Shown here: in pieces, positions 45,178 through 54,515 of the stretch
Layout: the number at the start of each line of letters is the position of its first letter
How positions within the stretch are numbered: the stretch's first letter is position 1
From: an uncultured Bacteroidia bacterium
GTDB lineage: Bacteria; Bacteroidota; Bacteroidia; Bacteroidales; UBA932
DNA length: 64,000 bases
NCBI GenBank assembly: GCA_902798975.1
Contig: CADBYT010000004.1
Location: forward strand, 124,001 to 188,000
Direction of reading: 5' to 3'
Notes under the pieces: model-generated
Databases searched by the model: none
What the model saw: the letters and a program-made list of their open reading frames with translations, nothing else
What the model was told of the DNA's origin: nothing
Position numbers and translations under genes: made by a program

Positions 45178-46157
45178 ATCTGTAAATACAAGCGATCGGC
45201 CATGTCGGTGAAGAGGATCTTCAGGTTGACATTGCGCCCGATCAGGGTCTGTGTCCGGTTCATGACTTCCAGCGCCTGGCGCGGGAAGGTCTTGCGGCAT
45301 TTGACTGCCCAGCTGCGGGCCTGCGGGGAAATCTCCCCAGCACCTTCCACCCCCTGCTGCGCCAGGAAGACCTGGCGGAAGCGGTCTGCCGCGAAGGTGC
45401 AGAAAGCTTTTGCCTGTTCGCGCGAAGGCAGGGAAGCAATGCGCTCCGACACCTCCAGGGCGTCCGGCAGGTTCCTTCCCAGCAGCGCGTTCATCAGCTC
45501 GTCCAACAAGTCCGCATCCGCGAAAACGGGACCTGCCGGCCCGCCGGCAGGGCGGACTCGGATACGCTGGCAACGGGACGAGATTGTCGTCAGCACGCGC
45601 TCCGGCTGGTGCGCGATCAGGAGGAACTGCGTCTGTGCGGGCGGCTCCTCGATCATCTTGAGCAGGCGGTTCGCCGCTTCGGCGTTCATCCGCTCCGGCA
45701 GGTAGATGACCACCGCCCGCCAGCCCCCTTCCAGGGCGCTCAGGGACAGTTTCTCCAGCAGGCGGCGCGACTCGGCGACGGCGATCACCGAATTCTTGCC
45801 CTCGATGCCCAGCGCCTCGGAGAGCTCCGCTTCGCGGAAATCGGGCCGCTCGGCCACCAGCTTGCGCAGCGGCTCCATGTACTGCTCGGAGAGCACGCCG
45901 GCCGCCGTCGGGAAGACGAAATGCACGTCCGGATGGATCAGCTTCGCAATCTTGCCGCAGGACGGACAGGCGCCGCAGGAATCCCCTGCGCGGCGATCCC
46001 GGCAGAACAGGTACTGCAGGAAGGCGAGCGACAGCGGGAAGGCCCCGCCGCCGTCGTCCTCGTGGAAGAGGATGGCATGCGGGATGCGGCCGGAGTCTAC
46101 CATGCCGGCCAGCGCCTGCTTCACGTCTTCATTTCCCAGCACCTGCGCAAACGTCAT
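45174..46157 (-). CDS. holB: DNA polymerase III subunit delta'
   Basis: The clamp-loader delta' subunit, 327 residues. The AAA+ fold starts with FAQVLGNEDVKQALAGMV and lacks a functional Walker A (HEDDGGGAFPLS in its place), as expected of delta'. The zinc module CRDRRAGDSCGACPSC and the helix with RLLKMIEEPPAQTQFLL followed by SRCQRIRV (sensor-1/SRC motif) are diagnostic. Overlaps of 4 nt link it to the prenyl synthase gene and ricT. Confidence 0.93.
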   Translation of the reverse strand: MTFAQVLGNEDVKQALAGMVDSGRIPHAILFHEDDGGGAFPLSLAFLQYLFCRDRRAGDSCGACPSCGKIAKLIHPDVHFVFPTAAGVLSEQYMEPLRKLVAERPDFREAELSEALGIEGKNSVIAVAESRRLLEKLSLSALEGGWRAVVIYLPERMNAEAANRLLKMIEEPPAQTQFLLIAHQPERVLTTISSRCQRIRVRPAGGPAGPVFADADLLDELMNALLGRNLPDALEVSERIASLPSREQAKAFCTFAADRFRQVFLAQQGVEGAGEISPQARSWAVKCRKTFPRQALEVMNRTQTLIGRNVNLKILFTDMADRLYLQI

Positions 46158-47125
46158 ACTTCCCGAATCATGTTAAAGCGAGCAATCCGGACGAGCATCT
46201 GCCGGGCCTCCCCGTCCGGGAAAACGTCCAGCGCCTCCTCTGCGCGGGCGACCCACTCCCCGAGCCGCCGGGAAGCGGCCGCAATCCCGTCGCGCTCGGC
46301 CACAAAGGCGCGGATCGCGTCACAATGCTCCGGATGGGACGGGATTTCCCGCACCATCGCGCGTATCTCATTCTCCCGCGGCGAGCCCTCCAGGGCCGCG
46401 AGCAGCGGAAGCGTAATTTTCTGTTCCTTCAGGTCCACGCCGACCGGCTTGCCCAGAGCGTCCGTGCCGGCGTAGTCCAGGATGTCATCCTTGATCTGGA
46501 AGGCGATGCCCAGGGCCGAACCATAGGCCCGGGACGCCTCCCGCTGTTCGGGCGTGGCCGCAACGGAAATGGCCGCCGTCTCGGCCGCCACGCTGAAAAG
46601 CGAAGCGGTCTTGCAATAGATGATCCTGAGATAATCCTCCTCGGAGGTGTTGGCGCTGCCCGCCTTCTCCAACTGGAGCATTTCCCCCTCGGCCAGATCG
46701 GTCAGCGTACGCGCAAAGAGCGGAATCACATCGTTGCGGTGCGCCGAGGCGGAGATCAGGGACACGGCCCGGGCCAGCCAGTAGTCCCCCACCAGCACGG
46801 CGGGGCCGGGGCCGAGCAGCGACGAAAGCGTGGGACGGCCGCGCCTTTCGGCACTCTCGTCGGCCACGTCATCATGCATCAGGGTGGCGTTGTGCAGCAT
46901 TTCCGCGGCAGCGGCGAAGCGGCAGCTGTCCTCCGAGACCGGACCGATCATCCGGGCGAAGAGCATGGCGACCACCGGGCGCAGCATCTTGCCCGAATTG
47001 GACAGGATGCGCTCGTTCGTCTCCTCCAGCAGGGCCACGCCGGAATGCAGGTTGGAGCGGATCAGGGCCAGTACATGGTCCCAATCCCTGCCCAGGAATG
47101 CTATGATCTCCTCTCTTCTGTTCAA
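46154..47125 (-). CDS. Polyprenyl diphosphate synthase
   Basis: A 323-residue trans-prenyltransferase that extends allylic diphosphates with IPP, probably for menaquinone side chains. First Asp-rich motif is LMHDDVADESAERRGRPT, second is FQIKDDILDYAGT; the KMLRP region of IPP binding is present. The start is a TTG at 47125 overlapping the upstream TGA (TTGA). A longer frame reaching 47299 is antisense-like inside the upstream gene. Chain length cannot be told from sequence alone. Confidence 0.92.
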   Translation of the reverse strand: MNRREEIIAFLGRDWDHVLALIRSNLHSGVALLEETNERILSNSGKMLRPVVAMLFARMIGPVSEDSCRFAAAAEMLHNATLMHDDVADESAERRGRPTLSSLLGPGPAVLVGDYWLARAVSLISASAHRNDVIPLFARTLTDLAEGEMLQLEKAGSANTSEEDYLRIIYCKTASLFSVAAETAAISVAATPEQREASRAYGSALGIAFQIKDDILDYAGTDALGKPVGVDLKEQKITLPLLAALEGSPRENEIRAMVREIPSHPEHCDAIRAFVAERDGIAAASRRLGEWVARAEEALDVFPDGEARQMLVRIARFNMIREV

Positions 47126-47652
47126 AGCAGTTGCGCCAGTTCTTCGACCGTCTCCGGGAAGTGGATCATGGCGCGGGAAGCCGCATCCATCATCCCCCGC
47201 TCCACGTAGCGGTCCAGTTGCTGCTTGAACGGATCGTAGAATCCGTCCATGTTGAAAATGATCACCCGGCCGGGATAACGGCCGAGCTTCGCCAGGCAAT
47301 AGGTTTCGGCCACCTCATCCAGGGTGCCGATACCGCCAGGCAGGGCGATGGCGAGAGAAGTTCCCTCCCGCATCAGGTCCTTGCGCTCCGACATCCGCTC
47401 CGTCCAGAGACACTCCGTCAGGCGGGGATGCTCGAAGCCTTTCATAAAGCGGGGGAGCACGCCGATCACGCGCACGCCATGCGAGAGGGCCTCGTCACAG
47501 ACATGGCCCATGGTCCCGCGCCACGATCCCCCCGACACGATATCATATCCAGCCAAACAAGCTGCGCGGACAATTTGCCGCGCAGCTTGATTGTAAGCCG
47601 GATCGATGTCGGAACTGGAAGAGCAATAGATAACTGCCCGTTTATCCGACAT
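47122..47652 (-). CDS. LOG family Rossmann protein (TIGR00730)
   Basis: A 176-residue protein of the LONELY GUY/lysine decarboxylase-like family, phosphoribohydrolases acting on nucleoside 5'-monophosphates. Motifs RKDLMREG and PGGIGTLDEVAE are the catalytic ones. The usual N-terminal GGG-x-x-GLMG loop reads SGGSWRGTMG here, a mild variation. It starts the coupled series LOG, prenyl synthase, holB, ricT, gldH, trmB. Physiological substrate in these bacteria is unknown. Confidence 0.88.
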   Translation of the reverse strand: MSDKRAVIYCSSSSDIDPAYNQAARQIVRAACLAGYDIVSGGSWRGTMGHVCDEALSHGVRVIGVLPRFMKGFEHPRLTECLWTERMSERKDLMREGTSLAIALPGGIGTLDEVAETYCLAKLGRYPGRVIIFNMDGFYDPFKQQLDRYVERGMMDAASRAMIHFPETVEELAQLL

Positions 47653-47658
47653 TTCAGT

Positions 47659-48276
47659 CTAGAAGAGGAGTGCGACGGAAGCGATGATACCGCTGGCACC
47701 CCTGTTGGTGACGGCCTGCATGGTTTCGCTTAAGTTGGCGTTTTTGGCGCTGCCCAGGTTCCAGAAGTAACGGGCAGACACCTGGACGTGTTTGATCAGT
47801 TCGACACCGACGCCCACACCGACACCATACTCGAGTTTATCCTTCACGTCCTTGTTCCAGTCAAAGCTGAAACCAGCGACATTAGCCTGGTAGCTATTGC
47901 TGATAGCATAACCGATGAAAGGCTCGGCGATACCATAGAGACGGGCAAGACCGAGGTCGAAACCGACCTGCAGCTGCACGGGGATCTCGATGTAACCGTT
48001 CTTATATTCAAAACTACCTATCGGCTGTCCACCGTTCATGAGGTTCTTTAAGCTGGCACCTTTGACATTGTAGATAATGGACGGCTGAATAGCGAAAAGA
48101 GATCCGAGAGACACCTTGTAGGTGACACCCACGTGATACTGGGTCACGTTGGCGACGTCCTTGACAGCGTCGTTGACGTTGTTTCTGGCAGAGGTAACAC
48201 CCGCCACGATACCGAACTGGGCGTGGGCGCTCACTGCGATGAGCAGGGAGGCGATAACAACAATAAACTTTTTCAT
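47659..48276 (-). CDS. PorT-like outer-membrane beta-barrel protein
   Basis: A 205-residue exported protein: signal peptide MKKFIVVIASLLIAVSAHA, then an eight-strand-like barrel pattern (YHVGVTYKVSLGSLFAIQPS, YIEIPVQLQVGFDLG) ending GIIASVALLF. This resembles the PorT/OmpW-like beta-barrel family of Bacteroidota. Function unknown. It sits 24 nt behind trxA without an obvious promoter and 6 nt before the LOG gene. Confidence 0.8.
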   Translation of the reverse strand: MKKFIVVIASLLIAVSAHAQFGIVAGVTSARNNVNDAVKDVANVTQYHVGVTYKVSLGSLFAIQPSIIYNVKGASLKNLMNGGQPIGSFEYKNGYIEIPVQLQVGFDLGLARLYGIAEPFIGYAISNSYQANVAGFSFDWNKDVKDKLEYGVGVGVGVELIKHVQVSARYFWNLGSAKNANLSETMQAVTNRGASGIIASVALLF

Positions 48277-48300
48277 TATAAAACTTGGTTAAAAAAGTGA

Positions 48301-48615
48301 CTACATTAATTTACTGAGGCGGTCGATGATCTCCTGTTTGGGAACCACGCCCACGGAACGGTCCGCCAACTGCCCGTCCTTGAAATAGAGCAGGGTCGGG
48401 ATGTTGCGGATGCCGTACTGGACGGCGATGTCCTCGCAGTCGTCGACGTTGCACTTGGCCACGACGGCCTTGCCTTCCAGCTCCTTGGCAACCTCATCCA
48501 CGGTCGGAGAGAGTATGCGGCAGGGGCCGCACCAGGAGGCCCAGAAGTCAATCAGGACAGGCATGGGAGACGCGAGAACCTCGCTGATATTGTTGGGATT
48601 GATAACTACTTCCAT
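48301..48615 (-). CDS. trxA: Thioredoxin
   Basis: A 104-residue cytoplasmic thioredoxin with active site WASWCGPCR near residue 28-36 and the cis-Pro region IRNIPTLLYF. It reduces protein disulfides with thioredoxin reductase. A TATCTTTG box at 48664 lies about 48 nt upstream, and the leader contains a small GCGGA / TCCGC hairpin. Confidence 0.96.
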   Translation of the reverse strand: MEVVINPNNISEVLASPMPVLIDFWASWCGPCRILSPTVDEVAKELEGKAVVAKCNVDDCEDIAVQYGIRNIPTLLYFKDGQLADRSVGVVPKQEIIDRLSKLM

Positions 48616-48663
48616 ATACTTTTTCTATCGGTTATTGGTCTGCGGACAACGTATCCGCACCTG

Positions 48664-48671
48664 CAAAGATA
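48664..48671 (-). promoter_or_regulatory. -7 box of trxA
   Basis: TATCTTTG on the minus strand between the PII-like gene and trxA. Confidence 0.65.
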
Positions 48672-48676
48672 GTAAA

Positions 48677-48970
48677 TTAATAGAAAGATTCAATACTCCA
48701 GGTAAACGCACGGAGTCCCAGGTCGGGTGCTTCCTTGTCCTTGGACTCCAGCGCCGCGAGCAGCGGAGCGACCTTCTCGTCCTCCATCATCACCAGCAGC
48801 GCGTGGTTCATTTCCGGCCACGCGTGGCTGCCGAAACGGGGGAACCCGTTGAAGCTTCCCTTCCCTTCCACGCCTTCCCAGCGGGTGAATCCCCGCTGTC
48901 CGTGGGCGGCGAGCAACTCCACGATATCCTCGTTATATGCCTGGTTATAGGCGATGAACATGGCTTTCAT
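48677..48970 (-). CDS. PII-like small protein linked to the RND pump
   Basis: A 97-residue protein with the alternating strand-helix pattern of PII/GlnB-like folds (MKAMFIAYNQAYNEDIVELL, then GFTRWEGVEGKGSFNG, where PII proteins have their T-loop). It lacks the PII uridylylation Tyr signature. It overlaps the RND pump stop by 4 nt, so it is translated with the pump. PII-like proteins next to metal pumps (for example CutA or DUF3240 types) can sense ligands; such a role here is inference. Confidence 0.6.
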   Translation of the reverse strand: MKAMFIAYNQAYNEDIVELLAAHGQRGFTRWEGVEGKGSFNGFPRFGSHAWPEMNHALLVMMEDEKVAPLLAALESKDKEAPDLGLRAFTWSIESFY

Positions 48971-51900
48971 TGGCGATTCCTCCTTCTTTCAAGTCTTCTT
49001 TCCATCCGGTTGGTGAACGCGCAGTAGACCGTCGGGATGAGCACGAGGGTGATGAGCGTGGAAACGGTCAGACCCCAGCACACGGTAATACCCAGTCCCT
49101 GCCACATCTCGGAACCCTCACCCGTACCGATAGCCATCGGGAGCATACCCAGCACGGTGGTCAGGGTGGTCATCAGGATCGGGCGCAAACGGCTCTTGGC
49201 GGCCGTCGTGGATGCGTCGCGTATATTCATGCCGCGCTCGCGGCAGAGAATCGTATAGTCGATGAGTACGATACCGTTCTTCACCACGATACCGATCAGG
49301 ATGATGATACCGATGATGGACATCATGCCCAGGGCCATGCCCGTGATGCGCAGGCCGAGCAGCACGCCCACCAGGGCGAACGGCACGCTGAACATGATGA
49401 CGAACGGTCCCATCAGGTTCTCGAACTGCGAGGCCATCACCATGTAGACGAGCAGGATCATCAGCACAATCAGCACGGCCATCTGGCCGAACATCTCCTG
49501 CTGGTCCTCGTAGTCACCGGCAATGACCGTCGTAATTTCGGACGGGATCACCATGCCGTCCAGGGCGCGGTTGCAGCCTTCCACGGCGTCGCTCAGGGCG
49601 GCGCCCTTCGCTACGATGCCACGGACGGTAATCAGGCGGGAACGGTCCTTGCGCTCAATGGTCGGCGGCACCATGCCTTCGACCACGGTGCCGAGTTCCT
49701 TCATCTTGACGGTGGCGCCGGTCGGCGTCGTGACCACGATGTTCTCCATGTCTTCGACGCTGGAACGGAATTGCGGCGCATAGCGCACGCGGATGTTGTA
49801 TTCCTCGCCGTCCTCCCGGTAGAGCGAGGCCACCGTGCCGCTCATCGCCGAGCTGAACGCGGACGCCGCGGTGGTGGAATTCAACCCGTTCAGGGCCAGC
49901 TTGGTGCGGTCGAAGTCCATCCGCAGCTCGGGCGTGTATTCGTCGCGGCTGAGGGTCACCTGCGTGAAGGAGGGTTCCTTCGCAAGGCGGGCCTGCAGTT
50001 CCTGCGCCACGCGGTCGGTCTCGGCGAAATCATAACCATAGACCTCCACCTCAACGGTGGACGCACCCATACCCATGCCCATGCCTTCGGACACCATGGC
50101 GCGGCGAATCTCAGGATACTGCGCGCAGATGCCGCGCACCACGTCAGAGATTTCGGCGGACGAACGCTTGCGCGTGCTTGAGGTGCCGATGTTGAGGTTC
50201 AGCGAGATGATGTGCGTTCCGTGGCTCTGCATGCTCGCGAAGGTATTGTCGGTATCGGCCTGGCCGAAGGTGGCGTTGAGCACCTGGATTTCCGGCACGG
50301 CTGCGGTAATGTCCGCATACAGCCGCTCGTACACCTCGCGGGTGACGTCCTGCGCCGTACCCATCGGCAGGTTGATCGTGACGGTGAGGCGCTCGGAGTC
50401 GCCGCGCGGGAAGTATTCCGTCTTGAGGCCGGGGGCCAGCAGGGCCACGGCCGCGACAAAGACGGCGGCGAAGCTCAGGATCACAAGCTTGCGGCGTTTG
50501 GTCGCCCAGTGGATCACGTGGGCGTAACCGCGGGATATCTTGTCGATGAACTTGTTGATCGGAACGAAGATGGCATTGTAGGCCTTGCCGTGGGTCACGT
50601 CACGCTTGAGCCAGCGGGAGCACAGCATCGGCACGAAGGTCAGGGCGGCCGTCGTGGACACGATCATGATGATGGACACGATCCAGCCCAGCTGGCGGAA
50701 CATGATGCCAGCCATGCCGTTGATCATCGTCAGCGGCAGGAAGACGCAGAGCATCGTCAGCGTGGAAGCGATGACGGAGATACCCACCTCGCCCGTACCG
50801 TGCACGGCCGCCTCTTTCGGCTTCTCGCCGCGGGCGATGTGCGAGGAGACATTCTCCAACACCACGATGGCGTCGTCCACGACCATACCGATCGCGATGG
50901 TGAGGGCGGACATCGAGATGATGTTCAGCGTGTTGCCGGAGGCGAACAGGTACATCAGCGAGGCCAGCAGTGCCAGCGGGATGGACAGGACAATGATAAT
51001 GGTGGACTTCCAGTTGCCCAGGAAGATGAAGACCACGAGCATGACCACCAGGAAGGTGATGAGGATGGTCTCGATGAGGGTCCGGATGGTATTGATGATC
51101 TCGCGGGAGCCGTCCACGATGGGCGTGATCTTCACGTCCGCGGGCAGCGTCTTCTCGATCTGGGCGAGCTGTTTCTTGACGCCACGGATGACGTTCACCG
51201 TGTTGGCATCGCTCTGCTTCTGGATGATGATGCGGGCGGAACGCTCGCCGTTGGTGTAGGACTCCTGCTCACGCTCCTGCTCGCCGTCAGTCACGGTGGC
51301 CACGTCGCGCAGGTATACGGCCCGGCCGTTCATCGTGCCGACCACGACGTCCAGCAGTTCGGACGGATCGGAAAATTCCTTCTGCACGCGCAGGGTGTAG
51401 GTTTCGGAGCCGATATCGATATTTCCCGAAGGGAGGTTGCGGTTCTCGGCCGAGATCATGCTCGCGATGGAGCTGATGCTGAGGCCGTATGCCTGCAGTT
51501 TGCTGGGGTCGCAGTAGACCTGGATCTCGCGCCCGGGCGCGCCGCTCACGGACACGGTACCGACGCCGGAGACGCGCGCCAGCGGGGTGGAAACCTTGTC
51601 GTCCAGGATCTTGTCCAGGCCCGAAAGGCTCTCGTCCGCCGTGGCGGAGAGCAGCATGATCGGCATATCGGAGGCGCTGAACTTGAAGATGACGGGATTC
51701 GACACACCGTCCGGCAGCATCGAATTGACCATGTCCAGCTTGTCTCGCACGCTGTTGGTCGCCGCTTCGATGTCCACGCCGTAATTAAAGGTCAGCGTCA
51801 GCAGGGAGATGTTCTCCTTGGACTGGGAGGTCATCTCCTTCAGGTCCTCGACGCCGTTCAGGGCGTTCTCCAGGACCTTGGTCAGGTTGGTCTCGATCTC

Positions 51901-52071
51901 CTGTGCGTTGGCGCCCTGATACGACGCCATCACCATGATCGTATTGGAGTCAAACTCCGGCAGCAGGGCGATGGACGTCCGGCTCAGGGAGAAGACGCCA
52001 AGGATGGCGAGGGCGATGAACAGCAGCGTCGTCGTGACGGGATGTTCGACCGCAGATCGGTAGATACTCAT
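48967..52071 (-). CDS. RND efflux permease (AcrB/HAE1-type)
   Basis: A 1034-residue proton-driven inner-membrane pump with twelve helices and two large periplasmic loops. It starts MSIYRSAVEHPVTTTLLFIA. The proton-relay Asp pair lies in AIGMVVDDAIVVLENV (TM4), and the TM10-11 region includes GIIILIGIVVKNGIVLIDY. Asp-Asp in TM4 marks an HAE/AcrB-like drug pump rather than a metal pump. Four-nt overlaps join it to the adaptor and the PII-like gene. The cognate TolC gene upstream looks broken. Confidence 0.94.
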   Translation of the reverse strand: MSIYRSAVEHPVTTTLLFIALAILGVFSLSRTSIALLPEFDSNTIMVMASYQGANAQEIETNLTKVLENALNGVEDLKEMTSQSKENISLLTLTFNYGVDIEAATNSVRDKLDMVNSMLPDGVSNPVIFKFSASDMPIMLLSATADESLSGLDKILDDKVSTPLARVSGVGTVSVSGAPGREIQVYCDPSKLQAYGLSISSIASMISAENRNLPSGNIDIGSETYTLRVQKEFSDPSELLDVVVGTMNGRAVYLRDVATVTDGEQEREQESYTNGERSARIIIQKQSDANTVNVIRGVKKQLAQIEKTLPADVKITPIVDGSREIINTIRTLIETILITFLVVMLVVFIFLGNWKSTIIIVLSIPLALLASLMYLFASGNTLNIISMSALTIAIGMVVDDAIVVLENVSSHIARGEKPKEAAVHGTGEVGISVIASTLTMLCVFLPLTMINGMAGIMFRQLGWIVSIIMIVSTTAALTFVPMLCSRWLKRDVTHGKAYNAIFVPINKFIDKISRGYAHVIHWATKRRKLVILSFAAVFVAAVALLAPGLKTEYFPRGDSERLTVTINLPMGTAQDVTREVYERLYADITAAVPEIQVLNATFGQADTDNTFASMQSHGTHIISLNLNIGTSSTRKRSSAEISDVVRGICAQYPEIRRAMVSEGMGMGMGASTVEVEVYGYDFAETDRVAQELQARLAKEPSFTQVTLSRDEYTPELRMDFDRTKLALNGLNSTTAASAFSSAMSGTVASLYREDGEEYNIRVRYAPQFRSSVEDMENIVVTTPTGATVKMKELGTVVEGMVPPTIERKDRSRLITVRGIVAKGAALSDAVEGCNRALDGMVIPSEITTVIAGDYEDQQEMFGQMAVLIVLMILLVYMVMASQFENLMGPFVIMFSVPFALVGVLLGLRITGMALGMMSIIGIIILIGIVVKNGIVLIDYTILCRERGMNIRDASTTAAKSRLRPILMTTLTTVLGMLPMAIGTGEGSEMWQGLGITVCWGLTVSTLITLVLIPTVYCAFTNRMERRLERRRNRQ

Positions 52072-53102
52072 CGCTTGACCTCCACTTTATCGCCGGACCT
52101 GAGGTTGGAGTGGCCGCCGGTAAGCACCTGCTCGCCCTCCTCCAGACCGGAAAGGATCTCATACTGGCTGCCGAAATGGCGGCCTGTCTCCACGGTCCGC
52201 ACGGACACGGTGTTGTCGGTGTTCAGCACGAACACGGTCCGCTGGCCGGAACCCTGGAGCTTCATCACGGCGGCGTCCGGTACCACGATGCTCTCGGCGG
52301 CGCCGTAGTCCACGGTGACGCGGGCGTACATGCCCGGACGGAGTTCACGCTTCTCGTTGGCCACGCGCACTTCCGCGTTGAACGTATGGGAGGCGGGATC
52401 GATCGTCGGGTAGAGGCGCACGATGGTGCCCGTATAGCTGCGGCCCGGCAGGGCGTCGGCCGTAAGGGACACCTTGTCTCCGCGCTTCACCTTGGTGTAG
52501 TCCGCTTCGGAAATGGGGACCAGCAGCTTCACCGGCGTGATCTGCTGGACGGTGTAGATGGGCTGACCCATCGAATAGAGATCGCCGCGGTCGTAGTTGC
52601 GGGCGGAGATCACGCCGCTCACGGGAGCACGCAGGATGGTGTTCTCCAGCAGGTTGTCATAGCTACTCTTGGACACGTTGAAGGCCAGCTCCAGCGCTTC
52701 GTAGTCGGACTGCGAGACGCCGCCCTGCTCGAAGAGCTGCTTCACGCGGGCGAGCTCGGTCTCGTCGTTCTTGAGGCGCAGCGCAGCCTGGTCGAGCTGC
52801 ACGCGGTCCATCTCGGCGAGCACCTGGCCGGCGGACACGAAATCGCCGACCTCGACGTCCAGCTTCTGGATGCGCCCGCTGGTCAGCGGGGCGATATTGT
52901 TGATTACGTTGGCCTGGACGGAGGCGGAGTAAACCGCGTCACGGGCGACCTGCTGCCGCACGGCAGAGGTCACGGAGACCACGGGGGTCGCATTCATCGC
53001 GGCCATCATCGGGTCCATGGCCGGCGCGCCCGACTGCCGCTGGCCGCAGGCAGCGCACACGAGGGCGCACAAACTTATTCCTATTGCACTAATCTTATTC
53101 AT
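52068..53102 (-). CDS. RND periplasmic adaptor subunit
   Basis: A 344-residue membrane-fusion protein: lipoprotein signal ending CALVCAACG, barrel-sandwich halves (IAPLTSGRIQKLDVEVGDFV; ILRAPVSGVISARNYDRGD) around a short alpha-hairpin, then beta-barrel and membrane-proximal domains (EGEQVLTGGHSNLRSGDKV). It links the RND pump to the outer-membrane channel. It overlaps the TolC stop by 8 nt and the pump start by 4 nt. Confidence 0.93.
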   Translation of the reverse strand: MNKISAIGISLCALVCAACGQRQSGAPAMDPMMAAMNATPVVSVTSAVRQQVARDAVYSASVQANVINNIAPLTSGRIQKLDVEVGDFVSAGQVLAEMDRVQLDQAALRLKNDETELARVKQLFEQGGVSQSDYEALELAFNVSKSSYDNLLENTILRAPVSGVISARNYDRGDLYSMGQPIYTVQQITPVKLLVPISEADYTKVKRGDKVSLTADALPGRSYTGTIVRLYPTIDPASHTFNAEVRVANEKRELRPGMYARVTVDYGAAESIVVPDAAVMKLQGSGQRTVFVLNTDNTVSVRTVETGRHFGSQYEILSGLEEGEQVLTGGHSNLRSGDKVEVKR

Positions 53103-54451
53103 GGGTGTATGTTTTATTCAGTTGGACATTCCCGTCGGCATCGATGAAGTCGGCACCGAGCGTGCCTTCGAGGTTGGCTTTCGCGGTGACGAAGCTGTAG
53201 ATGGCCTGGCAGACGCCGAGCTGCGACTGGATCAGTGCATACTGGGCGTCATTGAGATCCGTGAGTGTGCTGCGGCCCACATCGTAGGATTTCGACGCGA
53301 TATCATACGCCTTCTGAGCCGTCTCGGCGGCGCTCCGGGCCGAGCTTAAACTCTTCATCGCCGTCTCCATCTGATTCAGATACTGGCGGATGGCGATCTT
53401 GAGCTGACGCTCGGTGTTGGTGCGCTGGACATCGAGTTCGCGGGCCTGCACCTGGGCCTGGCGGACGGCGTTGAGCCGCTGGCCGCCGGAGAAGATGGGA
53501 ATCGACAGGCTCAGTCCCACGAAGGAATACGGGGACCACTTGTACTCGCTGAACTTGAAGTCGTTGGTCATCGCGTTGATGCTGTAGTTGAACGACAGGG
53601 ACAGCGTGGGCAGATAGGCGTACTGCTGGACCATCCATGTCATAGAGCATGTGCTCCGCATAATCGTCCAGGTCGCCGGCCACGTCAATGTTCGTGTCCA
53701 GGTTGACACCCATCACGGCCTTGAGCTGCCACAGGGACAGGATGACCGAGCTTTCTGCGTCATAGACGGTCGGGATAGCGTTCGCCAGCGTGGTCTTGGC
53801 GCGGGTGAGATCCAGTTCCGAGGCCTTCTGGGCGTTGAAGCGGCGCTCGACCTGCTCGAAGTTCGCGAGGGCGTTCTCGTAGGCGGACTTATACACGTCG
53901 AAAGCCTTCTTGGACAGCAGGCAGGTGAAGAAGGCCTGCTTGACCTGGTTCACCGTCTCGAGACGGGAACTGCGCGCCTGCTCGACGGCCAGCTCGACGT
54001 TCTCGCCGGAGATCTTCAGGTTTTTCCACAGCTGGGCATTCACCAGCGGCATGCTGGCGCTGATGCCGGCCGACCAGGTATTCCAACGGCCGACTTCGAA
54101 TCCGTCGGTGCGGCTGCCACTGGCATCCCCGGAGTCATCTCCGCCCGTGCTGCCCAAGCTGCCCATGCCGCCGATGTCGAAGTCCATGTACATGACCTGC
54201 TTCTTGATGGTACGCTGGTAAGAACCGGACCCGCTGATCTGCGGGTAGAGGGAAGCGTACGTCCCTTTGCGGGCATAGCCCGTCCTTTCTATCTCCATGT
54301 CCGCCACTTTGACGGACGCGTTCTCGCTGAGGGCGACCCGCAGGGCATCCTCGAGGGTGAGGACCGTCGGCGCGGAGGCCGGATCAACTGTCTGTGCGAC
54401 AGCAATTAGCGGAAGCAAAAGAGAAATTATTAACGTTATCGGTCTCTTCAT
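53095..54451 (-). pseudogene. TolC family outer-membrane channel, frameshifted
   Basis: The N-terminal half (signal peptide MKRPITLIISLLLPLIAVAQ at 54451, then LTLEDALRVALSENASVKVA and the first TolC repeat) runs in one frame to about 53645 (DLDDYAEHMLYDM). The second half (QQYAYLPTLSLSFNYS to the stop at 53095) continues in another frame. Normal TolC proteins have some 40 more residues at this junction, so a small deletion that is not a multiple of three, or an assembly error, has occurred. If real, the RND pump lacks its own outer channel and must borrow another. Confidence 0.8.
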
Positions 54452-54468
54452 ATTACTATTTTCGCGCG

Positions 54469-54498
54469 CAAAGATATGCAAAAATTATGCTATCTTTG
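54469..54498. promoter_or_regulatory. Divergent promoters of the efflux operon and lgt
   Basis: Minus-strand box TATCTTTG (54469-54476) and plus-strand box TATCTTTG (54491-54498) lie back-to-back over a 14-nt spacer, together forming GCAAAGATA / TATCTTTGC. Each ends 17 nt from its start codon. Confidence 0.7.
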
Positions 54499-54515
54499 CA
54501 TCAAACCATCGATTT

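Noticed and set aside
45532-45551. Palindrome CCTGCCGG-cccg-CCGGCAGG inside holB as a further repeat insertion
   Set aside because: It lacks the caps or ends of either repeat family and only adds a few Gly/Pro/Ala residues; could be chance in GC-rich coding DNA.
47122-47299. Longer N-terminus for the polyprenyl synthase reaching 47299
   Set aside because: The extension lies entirely within the LOG gene in another frame and does not look like protein; the TTG at 47125 fits the overlap pattern of the operon.
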